From assembly GCA_047921175.1 (NCBI GenBank), contig JBLRWQ010000020.1, forward strand, positions 1 through 42,408: 42,408 nucleotides of DNA. Direction: 5' to 3'. The translations under genes and the position numbers were made by a program. How positions within the stretch are numbered: the first letter of the stretch is position 1; the number at the start of each line of letters is the position of its first letter. Under the pieces are notes generated by a model. The model worked only from the letters and a program-made list of their open reading frames with translations. It had not been told where the DNA came from and did not search any database. Origin of the DNA: T1Sed10-7 sp047921175 (GTDB taxonomy: Bacteria > Actinomycetota > Nitriliruptoria > Nitriliruptorales > Nitriliruptoraceae). Below, in pieces: positions 24,610 to 32,849 of the stretch.

Positions 24610-25418
24610 GGACGGGCGTCGGGCGCCTGCGGGTCGGACGCAGCCGCGTCGACGGCCGCGTGCCGTCGCCCGGCGGTGCCGATCCACCACGTGGCAACGG
24701 CCACCAGCCCGAGCAGCCCGATGTCCCCCAGCACCGCAGGTGGGGTCAGGATCAGGTGCTCGGTGACCCGGACCTGGACGAGGTCGCCCACCGCGTCGGC
24801 CAGCTGTGGCACCGCGTACACCAGCACCACGGCACCGGCGACCTCGGGACGCAGCCGTGGCGCCACGAACAGCAGCACCGCGACGACCACCGCGTACGTG
24901 ACGCTCGCACCGGCCTCGACGCCGACCAGCCGCGACAGCTCGGTCCGGGCGAAGGAGCGCATGGCGCCGGGGGGCGACCGCTCGAGGGTCTGGAGCGCGG
25001 TCGGCAACCAGGCCAGCACCGCGAGGCCCACGTAGATGCCGATCGGACCGGGGGCGGCCCTCCTCCAGCCCTGGCGTGGGCGGGACCACAGCGCCGCCGC
25101 GGCCGCGAGCAGGCCGAGCAGGAGCACCACCGGCTGCCCGGTAACGGTGACGAGCTCCGCGAGGCCCGCGGCCGACGGGCCGGTGCCGACCAGCGCCGAC
25201 AGCGACAGGAGCCCCGCGGGCAGGAACAGCGCCGTGGCGGCGACGACCACCCCCGTCCCCAGCTCGGCCCGTCCCGCCAGCAGGAGCAGGCCACCGATGA
25301 GCCACGGTAGGGGCGCCAGGACGACCCAGACCCACCGGAAGCCGGACACCGCGTAGGCCCCGTCCACCGCCCCGAGTGCGGACCGGAGGACCTGCTCGGT
25401 GGTGACCAGGACCGCCAC
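24606..25418 (-). CDS. Hypothetical seven-helix membrane protein (5' end uncertain)
   Basis: 270 aa from GTG 25418, with about six or seven hydrophobic segments (for example LPWLIGGLLLLAG, GTGVVVAATALFLPAGLLS, ILTPPAVLGDIGLLGLVAVA). The frame stays open upstream of 25418 and encodes a well-formed extra piece (RRWTIRRTAALLALIAAVAQ) that would complete the first helix with positive inside charges. No ATG/GTG/TTG starts it. A GGAGG (25473-25477, minus strand) lies 6 nt before an in-frame ATC at 25464-25466, which may be the true, non-standard start. It begins just after the GlyRS gene. Function unknown. Confidence 0.7.
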   Translation of the reverse strand: MAVLVTTEQVLRSALGAVDGAYAVSGFRWVWVVLAPLPWLIGGLLLLAGRAELGTGVVVAATALFLPAGLLSLSALVGTGPSAAGLAELVTVTGQPVVLLLGLLAAAAALWSRPRQGWRRAAPGPIGIYVGLAVLAWLPTALQTLERSPPGAMRSFARTELSRLVGVEAGASVTYAVVVAVLLFVAPRLRPEVAGAVVLVYAVPQLADAVGDLVQVRVTEHLILTPPAVLGDIGLLGLVAVATWWIGTAGRRHAAVDAAASDPQAPDARP

Positions 25419-25533
25419 CTGGGCGACGGCGGCGATCAGCGCGAGCAGGGCAGCCGTACGACGGATCGTCCACCTCCGGGTCGGGTCCGTGAGCGTACGG
25501 AGCCGGTCCGCGCCGGGGTCGGTCAGCAGCGTC

Positions 25534-26922
25534 TCAGCAGCCAGGGAGGCGCTCCGACAGGTAGGCCTCGAGCCGGTCGATCGCGACCCGCTCCTGCGCC
25601 ATGGAGTCGCGGTCCCGGACGGTCACGGCCCGGTCCTCGAGCGTGTCGAAGTCGACCGTGACGCAGTACGGCGTGCCGATCTCGTCCTGACGGCGGTAGC
25701 GCCGGCCGATCGACTGGGTCTCGTCGTACTCGGCCATCCAGCGCACCTTGACCAGGTCGAACACCTCGCGGGCGGTCGGGGTGAGGGTGTCCTTCTTCGA
25801 CAGCGGCAGGACCGCGACCTTGTAGGGCGCGAGCCGCTTGTCGAGCTTGAGGACGACCCGCTCCTGCAGCTCGCCCTTGGCGTCCGGGGCCGACTCGACG
25901 CGGTAGGCGTCGAACAGGAACGCGAGCGTCGCCCGGGTCGCGCCGGCCGCCGGCTCGATCACGTAGGGGTGGTAGCGGCGGTCGTTCGGCTGGTCGTAGT
26001 AGGTCAGGTCCTGGCCCGAGGCTTCCTGGTGGGCCTTGAGGTCGAAGTCGGTCCGGTTCGCGAGCCCCTCGAGCTCCGACCAGCCCATCGAGGCGTCCGG
26101 GAAGTAGTAGTCGATGTCCACGGTGCGCTTGGCGTAGTGGGACAGCTCCTTCGGGCCGTGCTCGCGCAGCCGCAGGTTCTCCGGCCGGATCCCGAGGTCG
26201 GTGTACCAACGCAGCCGCTCGTCGATCCAGTACTGGTGCCACTGCTCGTCGGTGCCGGGTTCGACGAAGTACTCCATCTCCATCTGCTCGAACTCGCGCG
26301 TGCGGAAGACGAAGTTCCCCGGCGTGATCTCGTTGCGGAACGACTTGCCCATCTGGGCGATGCCGAAGGGCGGCTTGCGGCGGGTGGTGCGCTGGATCGT
26401 GGCGAAGTCCACGAACATGCCCTGCGCGGTCTCCGGGCGCAGCCAGACGGTCGAACCGGCGGTCTCGACCGGGCCCATGTTCGTCTTGAACATGAGGTTG
26501 AAGCTGCGCGGGTCGCCGAGGGTGTCGGCCTTGCAGGTCGGACAGACGAGGTCGCCCTCGGCGTCCTCCGCCCCGAGCTGCGCCTCGCGCAGGTGGTCCT
26601 CACGGAAGCGCTGGTGGCATCTGGCGCACTCGACCAACGGGTCGGCGAAGTTGGCCAGGTGCCCGGAGGCCTGCCAGACCTCGGTGGGGCCGAGGATGGC
26701 CTGCTCCATGCCGACGACCTCGTCGCGCAGCTGCACCATGGCGCGCCACCACTGGCGCTTGACGTTCTCCTTGAGCTCCACCCCGAGCGGGCCGTAGTCC
26801 CACGTGGAGCGCACCCCGCCGTAGATCTCGGCGGTCGGGAAGATGATGCCACGCGTCTTGCACAGCTCGACGATCGTCTTCAGCTCGACGGTGACGCTCG
26901 GGGTGCTCAGCTGGTCGCTCAC
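25534..26922 (-). CDS. glyS: Glycyl-tRNA synthetase (single-chain, class II)
   Basis: Charges tRNA-Gly with glycine, 462 aa, the length of the alpha2 bacterial form. The N-terminus after GTG 26922 runs MSDQLSTPSVTVELKTIVEL. Motif 1 region is RGIIFPTAEIYGGVRSTWDY. A zinc-ribbon-like insert is seen with CARCHQRF and CPTCKAD. Motif 2 is SFRNEITPGNFVFRTREFEQ, and motif 3 is GATRATLAFLFDAYRVE. The anticodon-binding domain is at the C-terminus (APYKVAVLPL, QDEIGTPYCVTVDFD). A longer frame to 27057 exists, but its extra 45 residues are Pro/Gly-rich and unlike the family. No ribosome site is obvious at 26922. Immediately downstream comes the hypothetical membrane protein gene. Confidence 0.95.
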   Translation of the reverse strand: MSDQLSTPSVTVELKTIVELCKTRGIIFPTAEIYGGVRSTWDYGPLGVELKENVKRQWWRAMVQLRDEVVGMEQAILGPTEVWQASGHLANFADPLVECARCHQRFREDHLREAQLGAEDAEGDLVCPTCKADTLGDPRSFNLMFKTNMGPVETAGSTVWLRPETAQGMFVDFATIQRTTRRKPPFGIAQMGKSFRNEITPGNFVFRTREFEQMEMEYFVEPGTDEQWHQYWIDERLRWYTDLGIRPENLRLREHGPKELSHYAKRTVDIDYYFPDASMGWSELEGLANRTDFDLKAHQEASGQDLTYYDQPNDRRYHPYVIEPAAGATRATLAFLFDAYRVESAPDAKGELQERVVLKLDKRLAPYKVAVLPLSKKDTLTPTAREVFDLVKVRWMAEYDETQSIGRRYRRQDEIGTPYCVTVDFDTLEDRAVTVRDRDSMAQERVAIDRLEAYLSERLPGC

Positions 26923-27069
26923 GATGGACTCGTTGCTCGACGACGGACCCCGCCACTGGCGGTGGGGGGCAGTGGGCCCAGGCCCGGCAGCTGCCGGCCC
27001 GAGCCGGGGCAGGGTAACCCGGTCGCCGAGCCCGTCGAGCCCCGGGACGCGAGCCACGACCGCAGCGCG

Positions 27070-27098
27070 TTGGCCGCAGCGGTGCGGTGCCGTACGGT
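27070..27098 (+). promoter_or_regulatory. Promoter of the tocopherol-cyclase-like/ClC operon
   Basis: TTGGCC (27070-27075) and TACGGT (27093-27098) are separated by 17 bases, giving a start site near 27104 and a leader of about 20 nt that contains AGGAGGAGG. This is one of the few places where a -35 of acceptable quality is visible. Confidence 0.5.
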
Positions 27099-27125
27099 GC
27101 GGGCGCCCCGCCAGGAGGAGGCACG

Positions 27126-28103
27126 GTGGCCGGCCTACTGCACCCCGAGCGCTACCACGGTCGTCGCCGCCGACCGCCCTTCTTCGAGGGGTGGTACTTC
27201 AAGCTCGTCGACGCGAGTGGGACCTCGCGTTACGCGGTCATCCCCGGCATCTTCCTCAGCGAGGACCCGGCGGAGCAGCACGCCTTCATCCAGCTGCTCG
27301 ACGGCACGACGGGCGAGGCCAGCTACCACCGCTACCCCGCCGATGCCTTCCGAGCCGCCGACGACCGCTTCGAGGTGGAGCTCGCCGGCAGCCGGTTCAG
27401 CCTGGCCGGCCTGCGCCTGGACATCGACGACGACCAGCGGCGGGTCACCGGGGACGTGCGCCTGGGCACGCACGTGCCGTGGCCGGTTCGGGTCTGGTCA
27501 CCCGGGGTGATGGGCCCGTACGCGTACATCCCCCGCATGGAGTGCAACCACGGCGTCCTGAGCTTCGACCACCGCGTGGACGGGCACCTCACCATCGACG
27601 GCACGACGATCGACCTCGACGACGGCCGCGGGTACCTGGAGAAGGACTGGGGGGCGGCCTTCCCCGCCGGCTACGTCTGGATGCAGAGCAACCACTTCGC
27701 CACCCGCGGCACGAGCGTCGTCGCCTCGATCGCGATCGTGCCCTGGCTCCGGTCGGCGTTCCCCGGCTTCCTCGTCGGCCTGCGCCACGACGGCGTCCTG
27801 CACCGGTTCGCCACCTACACCGGTGCCCGCACCGAGGCGCTGCGCCTGACCGACGACCACATCGATTGGACGATCGTCGACCGACGGGCCCGGCTGCGGA
27901 TCCGCGCCCATCGTGCGAGCGCCGGGCTGCTGCTGGGACCGACGCGCCAGCGCATGGAGAGCCGCGTCGGGGAGACGATGCTCGCCGAGATCGAGGTACG
28001 GCTGGAGGACCGACGAACCCGGACGGTGCTCGAGGGCACCGGCCGCCACGCCGGCCTGGAGGTGCACGGCGACCTGGAGCGGTTGCTGGCCCTGCAGACA
28101 TGA
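27126..28103 (+). CDS. Tocopherol cyclase-like family protein
   Basis: 325 aa. N-terminal HPERYHGRRRRPPFFEGWYF KLVD-type opening (FFEGWYFKLVD) and VIPGIFLSED match the tocopherol-cyclase-like family; MECNHGVLSFDHRVDG and GYLEKDWGAAFPAGYVWMQS are further conserved stretches. In plants and cyanobacteria the enzyme closes the chromanol ring; in non-photosynthetic bacteria the fold is lipocalin-like and its substrate is unknown. GTG 27126 was chosen because AGGAGGAGG lies 6 nt upstream. Its stop overlaps the start of the ClC gene (ATGA), so the two proteins are translated together. Confidence 0.87.
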   Translation: MAGLLHPERYHGRRRRPPFFEGWYFKLVDASGTSRYAVIPGIFLSEDPAEQHAFIQLLDGTTGEASYHRYPADAFRAADDRFEVELAGSRFSLAGLRLDIDDDQRRVTGDVRLGTHVPWPVRVWSPGVMGPYAYIPRMECNHGVLSFDHRVDGHLTIDGTTIDLDDGRGYLEKDWGAAFPAGYVWMQSNHFATRGTSVVASIAIVPWLRSAFPGFLVGLRHDGVLHRFATYTGARTEALRLTDDHIDWTIVDRRARLRIRAHRASAGLLLGPTRQRMESRVGETMLAEIEVRLEDRRTRTVLEGTGRHAGLEVHGDLERLLALQT

Positions 28104-30235
28104 CCGGCGGGGGACGCTCCGGACGACGGACACGGCCCGCCGGGACGCCGACGGAGCCCCCCGACGACCCGGTCCGGCTACCGGCCCGCATGCGGACCAT
28201 GACCCGACGCCTCCGCGACCTCCTCGACGTCGTACGTCGACGGCTCCGGCAGCCGGGGGCGATCGAGCCAACGATGCTGACCCTGGCCGGTATCACCGGT
28301 GTGCTCACCGGCACCATGGTCTGGGTCCTGATCAGCCTGGTGGCGCTCGTGCAGGAGCTGGTCTGGGCGACCGAGGTCCCCGCCTGGCAGCTCCTGGTCG
28401 TCCCGACCCTGGGGGGCCTCGTCGTCGGCGTCCTGGTCGGTCGGGTCGTACCGGAGGCCAAGGGTGGCGGCGTCGTGACCACGATGGAGTCGCTGGCCGT
28501 GCGCGGCGGCCACCTGCGCGCCCGGGTACCCCTGGTCGGCACCCTGGCAACGAGCCTGGCGCTCGGCACCGGGGCATCCGGGGGCCGGGAGGGACCGATC
28601 GTCCTGATCGGTGGGGCGATCGGCTCCACCGTGGGACGCCTCCTGCCGCTGGACGAGGAGCGCACCCGTTCGCTGGTGGCCGCGGGCACAGCCGCGGGGA
28701 TCGGCGCCACCTTCAACGCCCCGATCGGCGGCATGCTGTTCGCCATCGAGCTGCTGCTGGGTGGCATCCGTCGGGCCGGCTCCCTGCAGGTCGTGGTCGT
28801 CGCCTCGGTCGTGAGCGCGGTCACGGCCCGCCAGCTGGTCGGTGAGGGACTCCCGCTGTTCCGGTCCCGGCCGGGCCTCGGCCTGGGGGAGCCGGTGGAG
28901 CTGCTCCTGTACGCCGCGCTCGGCCTCACCGCCGTGCTGGTCGCCTGGGGCTTCCGGTCCGTCGGGACGTGGTCCCGGGAGCTCTTCTCGCGGGTGAGCG
29001 CCCGGGTCGGGCTCCCGCTCAGCGTCGCGCTCGGCGGGCTGGGTGTCGGCGTCATCGCGCTGGCGTTCCCCGAGGTGCTGGGTGAGGGATCCGAGCTGCC
29101 GGGGATCGCCGGGGCCCGCGAGCCGATCCAGGAGATGCTGGACGCGGGCTTCGGGCTCGAGTGGAGCGCCGCGGGGCTGCTCGTGCTGCTGATGCTGGCG
29201 AAGCTGCTCGCGACCGCGTTGGCGGTCGGCTCGGGGTCGGCGGTCGGCATCTTCGCCCCCACGCTGTTCACCGGCGCCGCGCTCGGCGGGGCGTTCGGGA
29301 TCGCGGCGACCCAGCTGATCGGCACCGAGACGGCCGATCCGGGTGGCTTCGCGTTGGTGGGCATGGCGGCGGTGTTCGCCGCGACCGTGCGGGCACCGCT
29401 GACGGCGATCATCATCGTCTTCGAGCTGACCGGCAGCTACGACCTCGTGCTCCCGCTCATGCTGGCGGTCGGGATCGCGATGTTCGTCACGGAGATGCTC
29501 GGGTGGGAGTCGATCTACCTGTGGCACCTGCGCGAGCGCGGGGTGATCTACGGGCAGTCCGACGACCTCGACGTCCTGCAGTTGGTCACCGTCGAGGAGA
29601 TCATGTCGCCGGCCGATGACACGGTGACACCCGGGACCAGCGTCGATGAGCTGCGCCACCGGTTCGCCACCGGCGGGCACCACGGCTACCTCGTCACCGA
29701 CGAGGGCGGTCGTCTGGTCGGGGTCGTCACGGCGTCCGACCTCGAGCGCCCCGGCACCACGGTCGGGGACATCTGCACCCGTCGCGTCGTCACCGTCGGG
29801 CCGAGCGACCCGGTCTTCCGGGCCGTGCGCCGCATGGCCAGCCTGGACGTGGGCCGCGTCCCGGTGCTCGATCCGATCGATCGACGGGTCGTCGGGGTCT
29901 TCCGTCGCGGCGACATCGTGCGCGCCTACCAGCGGGGGATCACCCGCAGCCTGGGCTCCCAGCAGCGGGCCCAGGCGGGGCGCCTGCGCGACCTCAGCGG
30001 TGTCCGCTTCATCGAGCTGGTGGTGACCCCCGACTCCCCGCTGGCCGACGTGTTCGTCCGCGACGTGCGGTGGCCACGGCGCACGGTCCTCACCAGCATC
30101 CGTCGGGCCGGGGAGGTCGTGGTCCCGACCGGGGACACCCAGCTTCGCGCAGGCGATGAGCTGGTCGTCCTGACGGGGCAGAGCGACGATCTCACGAAGC
30201 TCGTCAGCCCGACCCCGCCCGGCCCGGCCAGCTGA
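28100..30235 (+). CDS. ClC-family chloride channel/transporter with CBS pair and RCK_C (TrkA-C) domain
   Basis: 711 aa. A basic cytoplasmic N-terminus precedes the ClC membrane domain (about 60-470). GREGPIVLIGG contains the gating glutamate. The first selectivity motif is altered (PEAKGGGVVTTMESL in place of GSGIP). GSAVGIFAPTLFTGAALGG is the second. The equivalent of the E. coli proton glutamate (second E of FIIEEM) is Leu in LFAIELLLGG. The pore tyrosine is kept in ESIYLWHL. Two CBS domains follow (EEIMSPADDTVTPGTSVDEL; VTVGPSDPVFRAVRRMASLD) and a TrkA-C domain ends the protein (GDTQLRAGDELVVLTG). The altered proton site suggests passive conduction. The ATG overlaps the upstream stop. Confidence 0.93.
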   Translation: MTGGGRSGRRTRPAGTPTEPPDDPVRLPARMRTMTRRLRDLLDVVRRRLRQPGAIEPTMLTLAGITGVLTGTMVWVLISLVALVQELVWATEVPAWQLLVVPTLGGLVVGVLVGRVVPEAKGGGVVTTMESLAVRGGHLRARVPLVGTLATSLALGTGASGGREGPIVLIGGAIGSTVGRLLPLDEERTRSLVAAGTAAGIGATFNAPIGGMLFAIELLLGGIRRAGSLQVVVVASVVSAVTARQLVGEGLPLFRSRPGLGLGEPVELLLYAALGLTAVLVAWGFRSVGTWSRELFSRVSARVGLPLSVALGGLGVGVIALAFPEVLGEGSELPGIAGAREPIQEMLDAGFGLEWSAAGLLVLLMLAKLLATALAVGSGSAVGIFAPTLFTGAALGGAFGIAATQLIGTETADPGGFALVGMAAVFAATVRAPLTAIIIVFELTGSYDLVLPLMLAVGIAMFVTEMLGWESIYLWHLRERGVIYGQSDDLDVLQLVTVEEIMSPADDTVTPGTSVDELRHRFATGGHHGYLVTDEGGRLVGVVTASDLERPGTTVGDICTRRVVTVGPSDPVFRAVRRMASLDVGRVPVLDPIDRRVVGVFRRGDIVRAYQRGITRSLGSQQRAQAGRLRDLSGVRFIELVVTPDSPLADVFVRDVRWPRRTVLTSIRRAGEVVVPTGDTQLRAGDELVVLTGQSDDLTKLVSPTPPGPAS

Positions 30236-30310
30236 GCGGGAGCACTACCCTGCCCGCCGCACCCGGTCGACCTCCGGGGGCGGACGGGTGGCGCAAGGCG
30301 GGTGGGCAGG

Positions 30311-31144
30311 ATGGACCGGTTCATGCGGGACACCGCGGTCGAGACCCTCGGCGACGGGCGCTTCCGCGGCCGGATCGATCCGGGCTGGTCGGTCGTGGAC
30401 GGGATGGCCCCCAACGGCGGCTACGTGATGGCGCTGGCCGCGCGGGCGATGCGGCACGGGCTGCCCCATCCGGACCCGGTCACGTTGACGGCCCACTTCC
30501 TGTCACCACCCGAGCCCGGCCCGATCGAGCTGCAGGTGGAGGTCGTCCGTGCCGGCGGCCGGCACACGACCGTCGCGGCCCGGCTCGAGCAGGCCGGGAC
30601 CGAGCGAGCGCGGCTCCTGGGGGCCTTCGGCGACCTGGCCCGAGCGACGGGACCGACGCGCGTCGACCTGGCGCCACCGGCCTACGCCCCGATCGAGGAC
30701 TGCGTGGACGTGACCAGCGCGGCGATCGCGGCGGCGCGTGACGGCCGCCTCCCGAGCTTCCCGATCCAGGAACGCTTCGACCACCGCCAACCGCGCGAGC
30801 TGGCCTCGTGGGCGGTCGGCCAACCGACCGGACGCGGGGAGATGGGTGGGTACCTCCGGTTCGCCGACGCCGCCGAGGGCGATGCGGTCGACACCCTGGG
30901 CCTGCTGGTCGTGGCCGACTGCTTCGCACCGGCCATCTTCAACACCGCCCCCGGCGTCTCCTCCTGGGTGCCGACCATCGAGCTCACGGTGCAGGTACGG
31001 GCCCGGCCGACGCCGGGCTACCTCACCGCGTCCTTCGCCACACGGGCCATCACCGACGGCTACCTCGAGGAGGATGGGCAGATCTGGGACGCCGGCGGCC
31101 GGCTGGTGGCGTTGTCGCGTCAGCTGGCGCTCGCGCCACGCTGA
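30311..31144 (+). CDS. Acyl-CoA thioesterase family protein (double hotdog, TesB-like)
   Basis: 277 aa. The first hotdog has RIDPGWSVVDGMAPNGGYVM and TLTAHFLSPPEPGPIELQVE. The second contains DCFAPAIFNTAPGVSSWVPT, then IELTVQVRARPTPGYLTASF and an ending IWDAGGRLVALSRQ, which is typical of TesB/4HBT_3 proteins. ATG 30311 is preferred over the GTG three codons upstream because the sequence homologous to the family begins with the later codon; the ribosome site is weak either way. It follows the ClC gene by 75 bases; TACCCT at 30246-30251 may be a separate promoter. Substrate unknown. Confidence 0.87.
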   Translation: MDRFMRDTAVETLGDGRFRGRIDPGWSVVDGMAPNGGYVMALAARAMRHGLPHPDPVTLTAHFLSPPEPGPIELQVEVVRAGGRHTTVAARLEQAGTERARLLGAFGDLARATGPTRVDLAPPAYAPIEDCVDVTSAAIAAARDGRLPSFPIQERFDHRQPRELASWAVGQPTGRGEMGGYLRFADAAEGDAVDTLGLLVVADCFAPAIFNTAPGVSSWVPTIELTVQVRARPTPGYLTASFATRAITDGYLEEDGQIWDAGGRLVALSRQLALAPR

Positions 31145-31233
31145 ACGGCCTGCAGCACCCGGGCGACCCGGCTACGCGCGTTGGCGCCGACAGCCAGGCG
31201 GACCCGGCCGCGGGCGTGCCGGGCGCCGGGCGG

Positions 31234-31929
31234 TCAGCCCCCGGTGACCGGGAACGCGATGGTCGCCTCGCCACCGTCACCGGCGAACCCGTCGATCACG
31301 ATCCGGTAGCGACCGGCCGGGACCTCGACCTCGATCAACGAGTCGAAGAACCCTCCCCCGAAGCGGGCCTCCTGGTCGCTGGAGCGGTCGTCGTTGCGGG
31401 CGACCTGGTTCCCGGCGCTGTCGTACAGCTCCAGGACCGGGTCGAACCCGTCGAGCCCGCGCACGTCGATGACCACCAGCCCGGCCGGCAGGTCCATCTC
31501 CGTCTCCCAGCTGCCGTTGGTGGGGACGCTGACGGTCCGTTCGTCGCCGGCGATCACGTCGGCGGCGACCACCTCGGGATCGTCGGAACCCGCCGACACC
31601 AGCACGGCGACCGCGATCCCGACGCCGACCACGACGACGAGCGCCAGGATCACCGCCACGAGCTTGCCGGCTCCCCCCTTGGCCGCCGGGGCCGGTCCGC
31701 CGGTCCCGGCGGCGGGCGTCGTACCAGCCTGCCACCCGGCTGCGCCGGCGCCGGGCTGCTGCTCCCAGCCCGTGGCCGCCGGCGGCGCACCCGGCGGTGG
31801 CGGCGGGGTCACGGACGCCGCCGGCATCGAGCCCGGCGGTGGGGTGGTGTGCTCGCTCCAGCGCTCGCCGTCCCACCAGCGCTTGCCGCCCCCGCCTTGC
31901 GGATCGTCGTACCAGCCTGCCTCGGGCAT
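31234..31929 (-). CDS. DUF2510 membrane protein with extracellular beta domain
   Basis: 231 aa. The N-terminal DUF2510 module is clear (AGWYDDPQGG, RWWDGERWSEHT). A Pro/Gly/Ala-rich linker follows, then one membrane helix at about residues 85-110 (LVAVILALVVVVGVGIAVAV). The outside part of about 110 residues looks like a pre-peptidase C-terminal-type beta sandwich (DVRGLDGFDPVLELYDSAGN, AGRYRIVIDGFAG). GAGGAG precedes the ATG at 31929. DUF2510 is largely actinobacterial. It lies downstream of the ABC exporter on the same strand. Function unknown. Confidence 0.85.
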   Translation of the reverse strand: MPEAGWYDDPQGGGGKRWWDGERWSEHTTPPPGSMPAASVTPPPPPGAPPAATGWEQQPGAGAAGWQAGTTPAAGTGGPAPAAKGGAGKLVAVILALVVVVGVGIAVAVLVSAGSDDPEVVAADVIAGDERTVSVPTNGSWETEMDLPAGLVVIDVRGLDGFDPVLELYDSAGNQVARNDDRSSDQEARFGGGFFDSLIEVEVPAGRYRIVIDGFAGDGGEATIAFPVTGG

Positions 31930-32036
31930 CGTCGGCTCCTCGGTGCGTCCGCGTGCGCAGCCCGCATGCCGCAACCGTAGGCGGACGAGCCGCCGACGGG
32001 GAGGGCCGACCACCCAGGGGCCGGGTCAGCCCGAAC

Positions 32037-32849
32037 TCAGCCCAGCCGGGGCCCGAGGGTGGTCCGTGACAGCGCGCGCGTCGCGAGCCGGAGCAGGCCG
32101 GCCGCGAGCAGCGCGGCGACCAGCCCGGTGATCCACAGCGCAGCCGGGGAGAGCACCAGCGCGCCGGCGGCCTGGGCGATGACCAGGCCGACCACCGGGA
32201 GCACCACCAACCCGCCCAGCTGGTACGCCTCCTGGGTCGACCGGCTCCGCACCGAGACGAGCATGACCGCACCCAGGGTGGCGGCGGCGAACGCCGGCGA
32301 CACCCACAGGACCAGGACCAGGAAGGACGCGTCGGGCAGGAGCACGGCACCGAGCTGCCGCCCCAGGGTCAGGTGCACCACGAGGGCGTAGAGGACGGCC
32401 CCGGCCAGGCCGAGCACGACCGCCGGTAGCCAGGCGGCGAGCAGCTTCGCGGTCGCGAGCTCGCGGTCGCTGACCGGGGTCAGCAGCAGGCCCTCCAGGG
32501 TGCGCCGCTCCTGCTCCCCGGCCACCCCGTCCGCAGCGATCACGGTCGCGACCATGACGGGTACCAGCAGCAACATCGGCAGCAGCAACAGGGTCAGGGT
32601 CACCACCGCGGTGGCCAGCGCCGGATCCGCGGGCAGCGCGGCAAGGCGCTCCGGGGGCAGCGCGGCCAGCAGGGGCGCGAGGTCGTCGAGGTCGCCGTCC
32701 GCCAGGAACCGCGGCGACAGCCCGATCCCAGCGGGGAGGATGACCAGGATCACCAGCGGCACCAGCAGCGCCGGCAGCACCACCGCCTTGGAACCCAACG
32801 CGACCGACAGGTCCCGACGCACCACGGCCAGCACCCGGGACCATCTCAC
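32037..32849 (-). CDS. ABC-2 type transporter permease (NatB-like)
   Basis: Membrane half of an ABC exporter, 270 aa. N-terminal WSRVLAVVRRDLSVALGSKA, then a first helix, an extracytoplasmic loop rich in Asp/Leu/Ala, and five further helices. The cytoplasmic segment GVAGEQERRTLEGLLLTPVS is a signature of ABC-2/NatB permeases. It starts at GTG 32847-32849, overlapping the stop of the ATPase gene as GTGA. NatAB-like pairs export Na+ or lipophilic compounds; the cargo here is unknown. Confidence 0.9.
   Translation of the reverse strand: MRWSRVLAVVRRDLSVALGSKAVVLPALLVPLVILVILPAGIGLSPRFLADGDLDDLAPLLAALPPERLAALPADPALATAVVTLTLLLLPMLLLVPVMVATVIAADGVAGEQERRTLEGLLLTPVSDRELATAKLLAAWLPAVVLGLAGAVLYALVVHLTLGRQLGAVLLPDASFLVLVLWVSPAFAAATLGAVMLVSVRSRSTQEAYQLGGLVVLPVVGLVIAQAAGALVLSPAALWITGLVAALLAAGLLRLATRALSRTTLGPRLG

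Noticed and set aside
26923..27069. Possible glycine riboswitch or T-box leader before glyS
   Set aside because: No T-box sequence, antiterminator or recognisable aptamer was found, and the -10 for this gene could not be placed.
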